Below are positions 15,527 through 24,375 of a stretch of DNA of 64,000 nt, piece by piece. Each line of letters opens with the position of its first letter. Within the stretch, counting starts at the first letter, position 1. The notes under the pieces are model-generated. The model was not told where the DNA came from. It ran no database searches and worked only from the letters and a program-made list of their open reading frames with translations. The stretch spans positions 1-64,000 of the forward strand of contig JNWL01000008.1 of assembly GCA_000716465.1 (NCBI GenBank). Direction: 5' to 3'. A program made the translations under genes and the position numbers. Source of the DNA: Streptomyces bikiniensis. Lineage in GTDB: Bacteria > Actinomycetota > Actinomycetes > Streptomycetales > Streptomycetaceae.

Positions 15527-15865
15527 TCAGAGCGGCCCGCCGCCCAGGCCGATCTCGTTGCCGTCCGCGTCCCGGTAGGTCACCTTGGTCACGGTGTCGT
15601 AGGTCTCGCGTCGCACGGGTTCGAGGCCCTGGCGGGCGAGTTCGGCGACCCGGGCGTCCAGGTCGTCGACGAAGGTCGTGAGGAGGGCGTTCCCCGCGCG
15701 TTCGCGGTCCTCGACGACGTAGGCGTAGCGGCCCTCGGCGAGCTGCCACACCGCCTCCGTGTCGTGCGGCAGGAACGAGGGCCGGGCGCCGAAGAGGCGT
15801 TCGTACCAGGGCAGGGCCGTGGTGTAGTCGGTCACGGGGATGCCCGCGAAGAGTTCCGTGGTCAT
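15527..15865 (-). CDS. VOC-family (glyoxalase-like) protein
   Basis: A 112-residue single-domain member of the vicinal-oxygen-chelate superfamily. AGIPVTDYTTALPWYERLFGARPSF is the classical beta-alpha start, and KVTYRDADGNEIGL is the C-terminal metal-ligand Glu segment. Such proteins act as dimers; substrates range from glyoxal adducts to antibiotics, so no activity can be assigned. Situated just outside the right end of the mobile element and 25 bp after the P-type ATPase start on the same strand. Confidence 0.88.
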   Translation of the reverse strand: MTTELFAGIPVTDYTTALPWYERLFGARPSFLPHDTEAVWQLAEGRYAYVVEDRERAGNALLTTFVDDLDARVAELARQGLEPVRRETYDTVTKVTYRDADGNEIGLGGGPL

Positions 15866-15890
15866 GTCGTCCTCCAGAAGATCCGTTCGG

Positions 15891-18302
15891 CTACGCCGGG
15901 AACCTCCGGTCCACCCAGCGCCAGGCGACCTCCAGCAGGGCCGCGCCCGTCGCCGCGATCGCGACCGCCGCCCAGGGCATCGTCGTGCCGACCAGCTTCA
16001 GGGCGAAGAAGTCCTGGAGCCAGGGGACGACGAGGACCAGGAGGAAGGCGCCGGCCATGGTGGCGACCAGGGCGAGGCGCCACCAGGTGTAGGGGCGGGC
16101 GATGATCGCGAGGACCCAGAGGGAGACCAGGAAGAGGGTCAGGGTCGCCGCGCTGGTCTCGGCGCCCAGGGCGTCCGCGCCGCTGTAGTGGTGCCGGGCC
16201 AGGAGGTACGTGGTGAAGGTGGCCGCCGCCGCGACGACCCCGCCCGGGATCGCGTACCGCATCACCCGGCGCACGAAGTGCGGCTTCGCCCGCTCCTTGT
16301 TCGGGGCCAGGGCCAGGAAGAAGGCCGGGACGCCGATCGTCAGGGTGGACAGCAGGGTCAGGTGGCGGGGCAGGAAGGGGTACTCCACCTGGGAGCAGAC
16401 CACGAGGACCGCGAGCAGCACCGAGTACACCGTCTTCGTCAGGAAGAGGGTCGCCACGCGCGTGATGTTGCCGATGACCCGGCGCCCCTCCGCCACCACC
16501 GACGGCAGCGTCGCGAAGGAGTTGTTCAGGAGGACGATCTGCGCGACCGCCCTCGTCGCCTCCGAGCCCGAGCCCATCGAGACGCCGATGTCCGCGTCCT
16601 TCAGGGCCAGGACGTCGTTCACGCCGTCCCCGGTCATCGCGACCGTGTGCCCCTTCGACTGGAGCGCCGCCACCATGTCCCGCTTCTGCTGCGGGGTGAC
16701 CCGGCCGAAGACCGCGTTCTCCTCCAGCACCTCCGCCATCTTCTCCCGGTCCTCCGGGAGCGTGCGGGCGTCCACCGTGTGCTCCGCCCCCGGCAGCTCC
16801 AGCTTCCCGGCCACCGCGCCCACCGAGACCGCGTTGTCGCCGGAGATGACCTTGGTGGCGACGTCCTGGTCGGCGAAGTACGCCAGGGTGTCGGACGCGT
16901 CCGGGCGCAGCCGCTGCTCCAGGACCACCAGCGCGGTCGGGCGGGCCGCCTCCGCCGCCCCGGGGGCGCCGGGCGCGCGGTCCGTACGGGCCAGGAGGAG
17001 GACCCGCAGGCCCTGCTCGTTCAGGTGGTCGGTCTCGGCGAGCGCCGGGTCGCCGGCCTCCAGGAGCACGTCCGGGGCGCCCAGCAGCCACGACGACTCC
17101 GCGCCGCCGCCCTCCTCGAACGTCGCGCCGCTGTACTTGCGGGCCGAGGAGAACGGCAGCGCCTCCGCGCAGCGCCACCCGTCCGCGTCCGGGTAGGCCT
17201 CGATGATCGCCCGGAGGGACGCGTTCGGGTGCGGGTCGGACGCGCCGAGCGCGCCCAGGACCTTCCGTACGTGCGCCTCGTCCGTGCCGGTGCCGAGCGG
17301 GCGCAGCTCCGTCACGTCCATGCCGCCCTCGGTCAGCGTGCCCGTCTTGTCCAGGCACACGACGTCCACCCGCGCCAGGCCCTCGATCGCCGGCAGCTCC
17401 TGGACCAGGCACTGCTTGCGGCCGAGGCGGACCACGCCGATCGCGAAGGCCACGGAGGTGAGGAGGACGAGGCCCTCCGGGATCATCGGGACGATGCCGC
17501 CGACGGTCCGGGCGATCGAGTCCTTGAGGTTGGTCTCCTTGACGATCAGCTGGCTGATGATCAGACCGGTTGCGGTCGGGACCATCATCCACGTCACGTA
17601 CTTGAGGATCGTGGAGATGCCGCTGCGCAGTTCGGAGTGGACGAGCGTGAAGCGCGACGCCTCCTCCGCGAGCTGCGCCGCGTACGCCTCGCGGCCGACC
17701 TTCGTGGCCGTGAACGCGCCGCCGCCCGCCACCACGAACGAGCCCGACATCATGGTGTCGCCCGGCTTCTTCACCACCGGGTCCGCCTCGCCGGTGAGCA
17801 GGGACTCGTCCACCTCCAGGCTGTCGGCCTCCGCCACCACCCCGTCCACGACGACCTTGTCCCCGGGCCCCAGCTCGATCAGGTCCCCCAGGACGATCTC
17901 CGAGGTGGACAGCTCGGCGGCGGTCCCGTCGCGCCGGACCCTCGGCTTGGCCTCGCCGATGACGGCGAGCCCGTCGAGGGTCTTCTTGGCGCGGAGCTCC
18001 TGGATGATGCCGATGCCGGTGTTCGCGACGATCACGAAGCCGAAGAGGCTGTCCTGGATCGGCGCGACGAAGAGCATGATCACCCACAGGACGCCGATGA
18101 TCGCGTTGAAGCGGGTGAAGACGTTGGCCCGGACGATGTCGACGGCCGAACGGGAACTCCGTACGGGGACGTCGTTGACCTCTCCGCGCGCGACCCGCTC
18201 CGCGACCTCGGCGGAGGTGAGCCCGGCCGGGCGGTGCTCGACGGGCGGTCCGCCCCCTGCCGTCCCGCTGCTGTCGGTGTCGATCTTCGCCCGCTGCGTC
18301 AT
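15891..18302 (-). CDS. P-type cation ATPase (CtpE-like)
   Basis: 803-residue membrane ATPase that pumps cations using a phospho-aspartate intermediate. Seen are the actuator loop DESLLTGEADPV, the phosphorylation motif VVCLDKTGTLTEGG, and MTGDGVNDVLALKDADIGVSMGSGSEATRAVAQIVLL in the hinge. M4 reads IVPMIPEGLVLLTSVAF, with PEGL. Together with RKQCLVQELPAIEGLARVDVV this resembles CtpE of mycobacteria, described as a calcium transporter. Six C-terminal helices end in a basic tail. No heavy-metal-binding N-terminal domain is present, against a Cu/Zn/Cd specificity. No regulator is adjacent. Confidence 0.9.
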   Translation of the reverse strand: MTQRAKIDTDSSGTAGGGPPVEHRPAGLTSAEVAERVARGEVNDVPVRSSRSAVDIVRANVFTRFNAIIGVLWVIMLFVAPIQDSLFGFVIVANTGIGIIQELRAKKTLDGLAVIGEAKPRVRRDGTAAELSTSEIVLGDLIELGPGDKVVVDGVVAEADSLEVDESLLTGEADPVVKKPGDTMMSGSFVVAGGGAFTATKVGREAYAAQLAEEASRFTLVHSELRSGISTILKYVTWMMVPTATGLIISQLIVKETNLKDSIARTVGGIVPMIPEGLVLLTSVAFAIGVVRLGRKQCLVQELPAIEGLARVDVVCLDKTGTLTEGGMDVTELRPLGTGTDEAHVRKVLGALGASDPHPNASLRAIIEAYPDADGWRCAEALPFSSARKYSGATFEEGGGAESSWLLGAPDVLLEAGDPALAETDHLNEQGLRVLLLARTDRAPGAPGAAEAARPTALVVLEQRLRPDASDTLAYFADQDVATKVISGDNAVSVGAVAGKLELPGAEHTVDARTLPEDREKMAEVLEENAVFGRVTPQQKRDMVAALQSKGHTVAMTGDGVNDVLALKDADIGVSMGSGSEATRAVAQIVLLNNSFATLPSVVAEGRRVIGNITRVATLFLTKTVYSVLLAVLVVCSQVEYPFLPRHLTLLSTLTIGVPAFFLALAPNKERAKPHFVRRVMRYAIPGGVVAAAATFTTYLLARHHYSGADALGAETSAATLTLFLVSLWVLAIIARPYTWWRLALVATMAGAFLLVLVVPWLQDFFALKLVGTTMPWAAVAIAATGAALLEVAWRWVDRRFPA

Positions 18303-18475
18303 GCTCTCGACGGTACGACCGGAAGGGGGCGTTCACCTGCCGGAGAGGGGGATATGGGGGTGGGGATCGGACCCTGGGGGGACGGGGGGTGGTCCTGTGG
18401 GACTACGTCGGTGTCGCTTCCGGTGTTCTTCCCGGCGCCGGTGTTCTTGCCGGTGCCGGGTGGGGCAGGGTGGGG

Positions 18476-18751
18476 TTACGGGGTCGGCCGTCCCCCGGCC
18501 TCCCGCGCCGCCGCGTGCCGCTTGAGCGCCGCGTCGCGCTTCCGCACGTACCAGATGCCGATGAGGCCGAGGCCCGCGCCGGCCAGGCAGGTCCACACCC
18601 ACCAGGTCAGGTCCCGGTCGTCGAACCAGCCGTAGAAGGGGACCTGGACGAGGAAGAGGACGAACCAGAGGATCGTTCCGCCGGTGATGGTGGCGACGAC
18701 GGGCCCTTCCAGGGGCTCGGGTGCCTCGTGCTTCGGTGTCCACTTCGCCAT
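18476..18751 (-). CDS. DUF2530 membrane protein
   Basis: 91 residues with two hydrophobic helices (about residues 18-40 and 48-68), an acidic lead (KHEAPEPLEG) and a basic tail. GTILWFVLFLVQVPF and DDRDLTWWVWTCLAGAGLGLIG match the actinobacterial DUF2530 family, of unknown function. Its gene is divergent from the purine permease, which is a conserved neighbour pair in Streptomyces. Confidence 0.85.
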   Translation of the reverse strand: MAKWTPKHEAPEPLEGPVVATITGGTILWFVLFLVQVPFYGWFDDRDLTWWVWTCLAGAGLGLIGIWYVRKRDAALKRHAAAREAGGRPTP

Positions 18752-18852
18752 GGGGGCCAGTCTAGGTGGCCCGAATTCTTGTCTACGCGCGGAGATGGAC
18801 GCTCGCTCGTTCATGTGTTCATACTGAAACGGTTTGCCTGTGGCGGGTTTTC

Positions 18853-18862
18853 TTCGTACGAA
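18853..18862. promoter_or_regulatory. TTCGTACGAA palindrome upstream of permease
   Basis: A perfect 10-bp palindrome sits 35 bp before the ATG of the NCS2 permease and could be a regulator site. No purine-riboswitch structure was recognised there. Confidence 0.3.
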
Positions 18863-18896
18863 CCGCCAAAACGGACACTTTCCTACGAGGACTCCC

Positions 18897-20348
18897 ATGA
18901 GCACCACGGCCACCGCCAAGGCCCCTTCCCCCGAGCCGTCCGGTTCCCCCGAACCGTCCTCCGGACTCGACCGCTTCTTCAGGATCTCCGAGCGCGGCTC
19001 GACCGTCGCCCGCGAGGTCCGCGGCGGCTTCGCCACCTTCTTCGCGATGGCCTACATCATCGTGCTGAACCCGATCATCCTCGGCAGCGCCAAGGACATG
19101 TACGGGCACCAGCTCGACGGCGGCCAGCTCGTCACCGCCACCGTCCTCACGGCGGCGTTCACGACCCTCCTCATGGGCGTCATCGGCAACGTGCCGATCG
19201 CCCTCGCCGCCGGCCTCGGCGTCAACACCGTCGTCGCGCTCCAGCTCGCGCCCCGGATGTCCTGGCCCGACGCCATGGGCATGGTCGTCCTCGCCGGCAT
19301 CGTCGTGATGCTGCTCGTCGCGACCGGACTGCGCGAGCGCGTCATGAGCGCCGTCCCGGCCGGGCTCCGCAAGGGCATCGCGATCGGCATCGGCCTCTTC
19401 ATCATGCTGATCGGCCTCGTGGACTCGGGCTTCGTCTCCCGCATCCCCGACGCCGCGCACACCACCGTCCCGCTCCAGCTCGGCGGCGACGGCCACCTCA
19501 CCGGCTGGCCGGTCCTCGTCTTCGCCCTGGGCGTGCTGCTCACCCTCGCGCTGATCGTCCGCAAGGTCCCCGGCGCCATCCTCATCTCGATCGTCGTCAT
19601 GACGATCGTCGCCATGGTGATCAACGCGGTGGCCGACGTCCCGTCCTGGGGCCTGACCACCCCGGAGTGGCCCGGCAACCCGGTCGCCTCGCCCGACTTC
19701 GGCCTCTTCTGGGAGTTCAGCCTCTTCGGCGGCTTCCACAAGGTCGGCGTCCTGACCGGCGTCCTCTTCGTCTTCACCGTGCTGCTGTCCTGCTTCTTCG
19801 ACGCCATGGGCACGATCCTCGGCGTCGGCGACGAGGCCGGGCTGACGGACAAGGACGGGAACTTCCCCGGCATCAACAAGGTGCTCCTCGTGGACGGCCT
19901 GGCCGTCGCCTCCGGCGGCGCGACCTCGTCCTCCGCCACCACCTGCTTCGTGGAGTCCACGGCCGGCGTCGGCGAGGGGGCCAGGACCGGCCTCGCCTCC
20001 GTGGTCACCGGCGGTCTCTTCTCTGTGGCGCTGTTCCTCACGCCGCTGGCCACGATGGTCCCGTCCCAGGCCGCCACCCCCGCGCTGCTCGCGGTCGGCT
20101 TCCTGATCATGGCCGGTTCGGTCAGGGACATCGACTGGAGCGACTTCACCATCGCGGTGCCGGCGTTCCTGGCCATGGTGATGATGCCGTTCACGTACTC
20201 GATCACGAACGGCATCGGCATCGGCTTCATCGCCTTCAGCGTGCTGCGGCTCGCGGCCGGCCGGGGCCGCGAGGTCCCGGTGGCCATGTACGTCGTGTCG
20301 GCGGTGTTCGTCTTCTACTACGCGATGCCGGCGCTCGGCCTCACGTGA
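18897..20348 (+). CDS. NCS2-family purine permease (AzgA/PbuG type)
   Basis: 483-residue integral membrane transporter, probably importing guanine, hypoxanthine or adenine. Signature segments: FRISERGSTVAREVRGGFATFFAMAYIIVLNP at the first helix, GNVPIALAAGLGVNTVVA, SCFFDAMGTILGVGDEAGL, and ATSSSATTCFVESTAGVGEGARTGL with the substrate-site Glu-Ser-Thr. MAGSVRDIDWSDFTIAVPAFL follows. About 13 helices are expected. The ATG start fits the acidic cytoplasmic lead and has ACGAGGA upstream. It overlaps the convergent small RHH-protein gene by 31 bp. Confidence 0.93.
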   Translation: MSTTATAKAPSPEPSGSPEPSSGLDRFFRISERGSTVAREVRGGFATFFAMAYIIVLNPIILGSAKDMYGHQLDGGQLVTATVLTAAFTTLLMGVIGNVPIALAAGLGVNTVVALQLAPRMSWPDAMGMVVLAGIVVMLLVATGLRERVMSAVPAGLRKGIAIGIGLFIMLIGLVDSGFVSRIPDAAHTTVPLQLGGDGHLTGWPVLVFALGVLLTLALIVRKVPGAILISIVVMTIVAMVINAVADVPSWGLTTPEWPGNPVASPDFGLFWEFSLFGGFHKVGVLTGVLFVFTVLLSCFFDAMGTILGVGDEAGLTDKDGNFPGINKVLLVDGLAVASGGATSSSATTCFVESTAGVGEGARTGLASVVTGGLFSVALFLTPLATMVPSQAATPALLAVGFLIMAGSVRDIDWSDFTIAVPAFLAMVMMPFTYSITNGIGIGFIAFSVLRLAAGRGREVPVAMYVVSAVFVFYYAMPALGLT

Positions 20349-20572
20349 TCCCGGGGCGGGGCGGGAGCCTCTTCCCGCCCCGCCTCCGTCCCCTCCGCGC
20401 CGTAGAACTTCTCCGTCTCGTCGACGGCGGTCTTGAACCGCTCGTCGAAATCCTCGCGAATGAGCGTCCGGGCCACGTAGTCCTGGACGCTCATTCCTCT
20501 TTTCGCGGCGTGACTCCTGAGCCGGTCGAGCAGCTCACCGTCGATGCGCAGGCTGAGCACTGTCGATCCCAT
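20318..20572 (-). CDS. ribbon-helix-helix protein (CopG/Arc type)
   Basis: 84 residues: TVLSLRIDGELLDRLRSHAAKRGMSVQDYVARTLIRE is a ribbon-helix-helix DNA-binding fold (beta strand with alternating polar residues, then two helices), followed by an acidic, disordered tail. Such proteins are small repressors or antitoxins. No toxin gene lies beside it: the downstream neighbour is the convergent permease. The start at 20572 was chosen because upstream codons encode sequence outside the family. Confidence 0.75.
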   Translation of the reverse strand: MGSTVLSLRIDGELLDRLRSHAAKRGMSVQDYVARTLIREDFDERFKTAVDETEKFYGAEGTEAGREEAPAPPRDHVRPSAGIA

Positions 20573-20769
20573 GCCGTCAGGGTCGGGGCAGCCGGTGCTT
20601 CTTTGCGTCACTTTCTGGATCCGACTCACTCGTTCGGGTGATACATGGATGCCGAAGCGTGATCCGTGTCCGTGTGTGTTGTCGCGGGTGGGGGGCGTGG
20701 GGGCGGGGGCGGAGCGTGTGATGCGTGCGACGTCGGTCGGGCTCCGGTGGTATTTAGGTAGAGTAATGA

Positions 20770-20780
20770 GTTAAGCTAAC
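20770..20780. promoter_or_regulatory. MarR operator candidate
   Basis: GTTA-AGC-TAAC lies 4 bp before the MarR start codon in a locally AT-rich stretch (20750-20784). A short symmetric site at this position would fit autoregulation of the MarR-MFS operon. Confidence 0.4.
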
Positions 20781-20784
20781 GAAC

Positions 20785-21228
20785 ATGCCTGACCTGTCCC
20801 ACGGCACCGCCGACGACGTCGCGGCCGTGAACGCGCTCCGCTCCTCCGTCATGCGGCTGGGCCGACGCCTCAAGCACCAGCGCGTCGACGAATCGCTGAG
20901 CCCCACCGAGATGTCGGTGCTCGGCACCCTGTCGCTCTGCGGCTCCGCGACCCCCGGCGAGCTGGCCCGCAAGGAGCACGTCCAGCCGCCCTCGATGACC
21001 CGCATCGTCGCGCTGCTCGAAGCCAAGGGACTGGTCCGGCTGGAGCCGCACCCCGACGACCGCCGGCAGAAGGTGGTCAGCCAGACCGAGCAGGCCGAGG
21101 CCATGCTGGAGGAGTCCCGCCGCAAGCGGAACGCCTGGCTGGCCGCGCTCGCCGAGGGTCTGGACGAGGACGAATGGGCCACGCTGCGCGCGGCCGCCCC
21201 CGTCCTGGAGAAGCTCGCACACCTGTAG
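20785..21228 (+). CDS. MarR-family transcriptional regulator
   Basis: 147-residue winged-helix regulator. SPTEMSVLGTLSLCGSATPGELARKEHVQPPSMTRIVALLEAKGLV is the MarR helix-turn-helix, followed by the wing RLEPHPDDRRQKVVSQTEQAEAML with the conserved Asp-Arg pair. It precedes an MFS exporter gene by 26 bp on the same strand, the classical arrangement in which the repressor senses the compound that the pump removes. Confidence 0.93.
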   Translation: MPDLSHGTADDVAAVNALRSSVMRLGRRLKHQRVDESLSPTEMSVLGTLSLCGSATPGELARKEHVQPPSMTRIVALLEAKGLVRLEPHPDDRRQKVVSQTEQAEAMLEESRRKRNAWLAALAEGLDEDEWATLRAAAPVLEKLAHL

Positions 21229-21254
21229 ACCACGAGCCGAGGAGGCGACGCACT

Positions 21255-22592
21255 TTGAGTACGGGACCCGGAGCAGACTCCGCACCCGTCCACAAACCCG
21301 ATACCCGTACCCGCCGGGGCGGGGAGACCTTCTCCTCGCTCAGGATCCGGAACTACCGGCTGTTCTTCACCGGAGCGATCGTCTCCAACACCGGTACGTG
21401 GATGGCCCGGATCACGCAGGACTGGCTCGTCCTGAGCCTCACCGGCTCGGCCGCCGCCGTCGGCATCACGACGGCCCTCCAGTTCCTGCCGATGCTGCTC
21501 TTCGGCCTGTACGGCGGTGTCGTCGCCGACCGGTACCCGAAGCGGCAGCTCCTCCTCGTCAGCCAGGCGGCCCTCGGGCTGTGTGGCGTCGCGCTCGCCG
21601 CGCTGACCCTGTCCGGGCACGTGCAGGTGTGGCACGTGTACCTGATCGCCTTTCTGCTGGGCATGGTCACCGTCGTCGACAATCCGGCGCGGCAGTCCTT
21701 CGTGTCCGAGATGGTCGGGCCCGAGCAGCTCCGCAACGCCGTTTCGCTGAACTCCGCCAACTTCCAGTCCGCCCGGCTCGTCGGGCCCGCCGTCGCCGGT
21801 GTTCTCATCGCCGGGGTCGGGAGTGGGTGGGCCTTCCTGCTGAACGGTCTGTCCTTCGTCGCGCCGGTCGTCAGCCTGCTGCTCATGCGGACCGGTGAGC
21901 TCCACAGGGTGGAGCGGGTGCCCCGGGGGAAGGGGCAGCTGCGGGAAGGGCTGCGGTACGTCGCCGGGCGGCCCGATCTGGTGTGGCCCATCGTGCTGGT
22001 CGGGTTCGTCGGGACCTTCGGGTTCAACTTTCCGATCTGGCTCACCGCGTTCTCCGGCGAGGTCTTCCACGTCGGTGCCGGTACGTACGGGTTCCTCAAC
22101 ACGCTGATGGCCGTCGGGTCGCTCGTGGGTGCCCTCGCGGCGGCCCGGCGCGGGTCCACCCGGCTGCGGATGCTCGTGATCGCGGCGGGCGTCTTCGGTG
22201 TGCTGGAGGTCGTCGCCGCCCTGTCGCCGGCGTTCTGGCTGTTCGCGTTGCTGCTCGTGCCGATCGGCATGATCGGGCTCACGGTCAACGTCACCGCCAA
22301 CTCCGCCGTGCAGATGGCCACCGACCCCGCGATGCGGGGGCGGGTGATGAGCCTCTACATGATGGTCTTCGCCGGGGGGACGCCCATCGGTGCGCCGCTG
22401 CTCGGGTGGGTCACCGACGCGTACGGCGCTCGGATCGGCTTTGCCGCGGGCGGGCTGATCTCGCTCGCCGCGGCCGTTGTCGTCGGGCTCGTGCTCGCCC
22501 GGGTCGGGGGGCTCAAGGTCGCCGTGGGGTGGCGGCGGGGGCATCCGCAGGTCCGGTTCGTGGCGCGGGAGCGTCTGACGACTGCGGCGTAG
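21255..22592 (+). CDS. MFS drug-exporter-like transporter
   Basis: 445-residue transporter with 12 predicted helices, similar to the EmrB-independent, MFS_3/enterobactin-exporter-like group. FSSLRIRNYRLFFTGAIVSNTGTWMARITQDWLVL opens the first helix, and GGVVADRYPKRQLLLVSQ is the motif A loop. The TTG start has a GAGGAGG site and gives the correct short N-terminal tail; no ATG is nearby. Probably exports a toxic small molecule under control of the upstream MarR protein. Confidence 0.88.
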   Translation: MSTGPGADSAPVHKPDTRTRRGGETFSSLRIRNYRLFFTGAIVSNTGTWMARITQDWLVLSLTGSAAAVGITTALQFLPMLLFGLYGGVVADRYPKRQLLLVSQAALGLCGVALAALTLSGHVQVWHVYLIAFLLGMVTVVDNPARQSFVSEMVGPEQLRNAVSLNSANFQSARLVGPAVAGVLIAGVGSGWAFLLNGLSFVAPVVSLLLMRTGELHRVERVPRGKGQLREGLRYVAGRPDLVWPIVLVGFVGTFGFNFPIWLTAFSGEVFHVGAGTYGFLNTLMAVGSLVGALAAARRGSTRLRMLVIAAGVFGVLEVVAALSPAFWLFALLLVPIGMIGLTVNVTANSAVQMATDPAMRGRVMSLYMMVFAGGTPIGAPLLGWVTDAYGARIGFAAGGLISLAAAVVVGLVLARVGGLKVAVGWRRGHPQVRFVARERLTTAA

Positions 22593-22733
22593 TTCTCGGG
22601 GCGTGGGTGACGGGTCCGGGGCCTCCGGGGGGAGGGGGTGCCCGGGCCGCGTCCCACCACGCTTCGCGGGTTCAGGACGCCTTTACGCCCGGACGCCCCC
22701 CGCTCCGGCCCCGCCCCCTCCCGTACGTCGTCG

Positions 22734-23234
22734 TCAGACCCGCCGCTCCAGGATCTGGCCCTGCCAGTCGCCCACGGCGAAGGTGTCCGCGCGGGTGAAG
22801 CCCTGCTTCTCGTAGTACGCGATCAGGCGGCCCTCGCTGCCCGCGAAGCAGTCCACGCGGAGGAGCGAGACGTTCTTGCGGCGGGTTTCCCCGGCGGCGT
22901 GCCGGAGGAGGGCCGCTCCCACGCCGTGGTGGTGGAAGTTCCCGTCCGTCGCCAGGAGGCGCACGTAGACCTCCGGTTCGGGTGCGGGGGGCACGTGCTT
23001 GCCCGGGTGGGGGGTCAGGGTCATCGTGCCCGCCGGTGTGCCGTCGATCTCCGCCATCCAGAGGTCGCCCTCGGCCACCGTCTCCTCGACCTGCCGTACG
23101 GCGGCGGGGCGGGCCGTGAAGGGTTCGGTGCCCCACTGGGCGGTGATGTCCTTGTCGTTCAGCCAGGTGACGGCGCTGTCCAGGATGGCCAGTACGGCGG
23201 GTATGTCTTCCGGGCCGCCCTTGCGGATCCTCAT
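22734..23234 (-). CDS. GNAT-family N-acetyltransferase
   Basis: 166 residues beginning MRIRKGGPEDIPAVLAILD, with the acetyl-CoA binding segment HHHGVGAALLRHAAGETRR (Q/R-x-x-G-x-G/A position) and the C-terminal VDCFAGSEGRLIAYYEKQGFTRADTF typical of GNAT enzymes. Substrate unknown. The start codon overlaps the stop of the upstream 107-residue gene (ATGA), so the two are coupled. Confidence 0.88.
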   Translation of the reverse strand: MRIRKGGPEDIPAVLAILDSAVTWLNDKDITAQWGTEPFTARPAAVRQVEETVAEGDLWMAEIDGTPAGTMTLTPHPGKHVPPAPEPEVYVRLLATDGNFHHHGVGAALLRHAAGETRRKNVSLLRVDCFAGSEGRLIAYYEKQGFTRADTFAVGDWQGQILERRV

Positions 23235-23554
23235 GGGGTGAGGGTAGGCGGTCGGGGGGCGGGTTCCGCACGCACGGCGCGGTGGTGGAGGCGCCGGTGC
23301 CACTCGTCGGCGTCCGGGCCGGGGTCGGTGGCCAGGACCGGGCCCGGGGCGGTCTCGATGAGGTGGAGGAGCGACCAGGCGACGCCGTAGCAGTCGTCCG
23401 GTCCGAAGCAGGAGACGAGCGCCCGGGCCTCTTCCGCGGTGACCGGCGCCGAGATCGCGTCGAGCTGCCGTACGCGCCTGTCGATCTCCTCTTCGCTCGC
23501 GTCCCAGTCGGGGAGCGGGCCGTCGGCCACGAACGCCTGCACTTCGGGTCTCAT
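23231..23554 (-). CDS. hypothetical protein (107 aa), coupled to acetyltransferase
   Basis: Soluble acidic protein, MRPEVQAFVADGPLPDWDASEEEIDRR..., with a CFGPDDCYGVAWSLLHLIE core and an Arg/Pro-rich end. It resembles Streptomyces proteins of unknown role with the same Cys-Phe-Gly-Pro-Asp-Asp segment. The start chosen leaves out a non-conserved upstream extension. Its stop overlaps the GNAT start by 4 bp. Confidence 0.7.
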   Translation of the reverse strand: MRPEVQAFVADGPLPDWDASEEEIDRRVRQLDAISAPVTAEEARALVSCFGPDDCYGVAWSLLHLIETAPGPVLATDPGPDADEWHRRLHHRAVRAEPAPRPPTLTP

Positions 23555-23657
23555 GGGCCGATGATCGGCCGGTCTCGTCGTCGCGGGCAAGCCGTCCTCC
23601 CTTTACTGGTCAAGTCGCGCCCGTCGGCGGGGACCGGGCGGTGCCACACTTCTCCGT

Positions 23658-24236
23658 ATGAGGCTCTTCGCCGCCGTGCTGCCGCCCCCGGAGCGGTTGG
23701 ACGAGCTCGGGTGCGTGGTCGACCGGTTGCGGGGATCGCCCGGGGGCGGGGGAGTGCGGTGGACCTCGCGGGAGGGGTGGCACCTCACGCTCGCCTTCAT
23801 GGGGGAGGTGGACGAAGCCCTGCTGCCCGGGTTGCGGGTGCGGCTCGAGCGGGCCGCTTCCCGTACGCCCGTCTTCCCGTTGCGGCTGCGCGGGGGCGGG
23901 CACTTCGGGCGGCGGACGCTGTGGGCCGGGGTCGCCGGGGACCTGGACACGCTGCGGCTCCTCGCCGAGCGGTCCGACGCGGCCGCGCGCCGGGCCGGGA
24001 TCGCGAGGGAGGAGCACCGCCGGTACCGGGCCCATCTGACCGTCGGGAGGGGGCAGGGGGCCGATGTGGGGCCCTTCCTGGGCGTGCTCGACGGGTTCGA
24101 GGGCGGCCGGTGGGAGGTGGGGGAGCTGGTTCTCGTGCGGTCCGAGCTGCCGGTGAGCGGGGTGCGGGGGGAGCGGCCCCGGTACGAGACGGTCGGATCG
24201 TGGCCCCTGGGAGGGGGCGGAAGCGGGGCGGGTTAA
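23658..24236 (+). CDS. thpR: RNA 2',3'-cyclic phosphodiesterase
   Basis: 192-residue 2H-phosphoesterase with the start MRLFAAVLPP and the two catalytic HxT motifs: HLTLAF (about residue 42) and HLTVGR (about residue 126). ThpR hydrolyses cyclic phosphate ends of RNA and can ligate tRNA halves in vitro. The protein is Gly/Arg-rich at the C-terminus. Stands alone; the downstream 29-residue ORF begins 10 bp after its stop. Confidence 0.92.
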   Translation: MRLFAAVLPPPERLDELGCVVDRLRGSPGGGGVRWTSREGWHLTLAFMGEVDEALLPGLRVRLERAASRTPVFPLRLRGGGHFGRRTLWAGVAGDLDTLRLLAERSDAAARRAGIAREEHRRYRAHLTVGRGQGADVGPFLGVLDGFEGGRWEVGELVLVRSELPVSGVRGERPRYETVGSWPLGGGGSGAG

Positions 24237-24245
24237 CCTCGGAGC

Positions 24246-24335
24246 GTGGACCCGAAGACTCGCAACCGGATCATGGCCGGTGCCCTCGTACTGATGTTCG
24301 TCGTCGTTGCCGTGGCGTCGGTGGTCGGCCAGTAG
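24246..24335 (+). CDS. 29-residue membrane peptide
   Basis: GTG-started ORF encoding a basic lead (DPKTRNRI) followed by one hydrophobic helix (GALVLMFVVVAVASVVG). The composition, lead and length resemble a tiny single-pass peptide that I recall as recurrent in Streptomyces downstream of thpR-like genes. It sits in the 10-40 bp gap after thpR and before the aldo/keto reductase. Function unknown. Confidence 0.6.
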   Translation: MDPKTRNRIMAGALVLMFVVVAVASVVGQ

Positions 24336-24375
24336 GCTTGCCTGGAGTGCGCTCCAGGTAGTTGGCTGGTGACTC

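Noticed and set aside
20318..20572. Ribbon-helix-helix gene as a toxin-antitoxin antitoxin
   Set aside because: No toxin gene accompanies it; the neighbour is a convergent purine permease.
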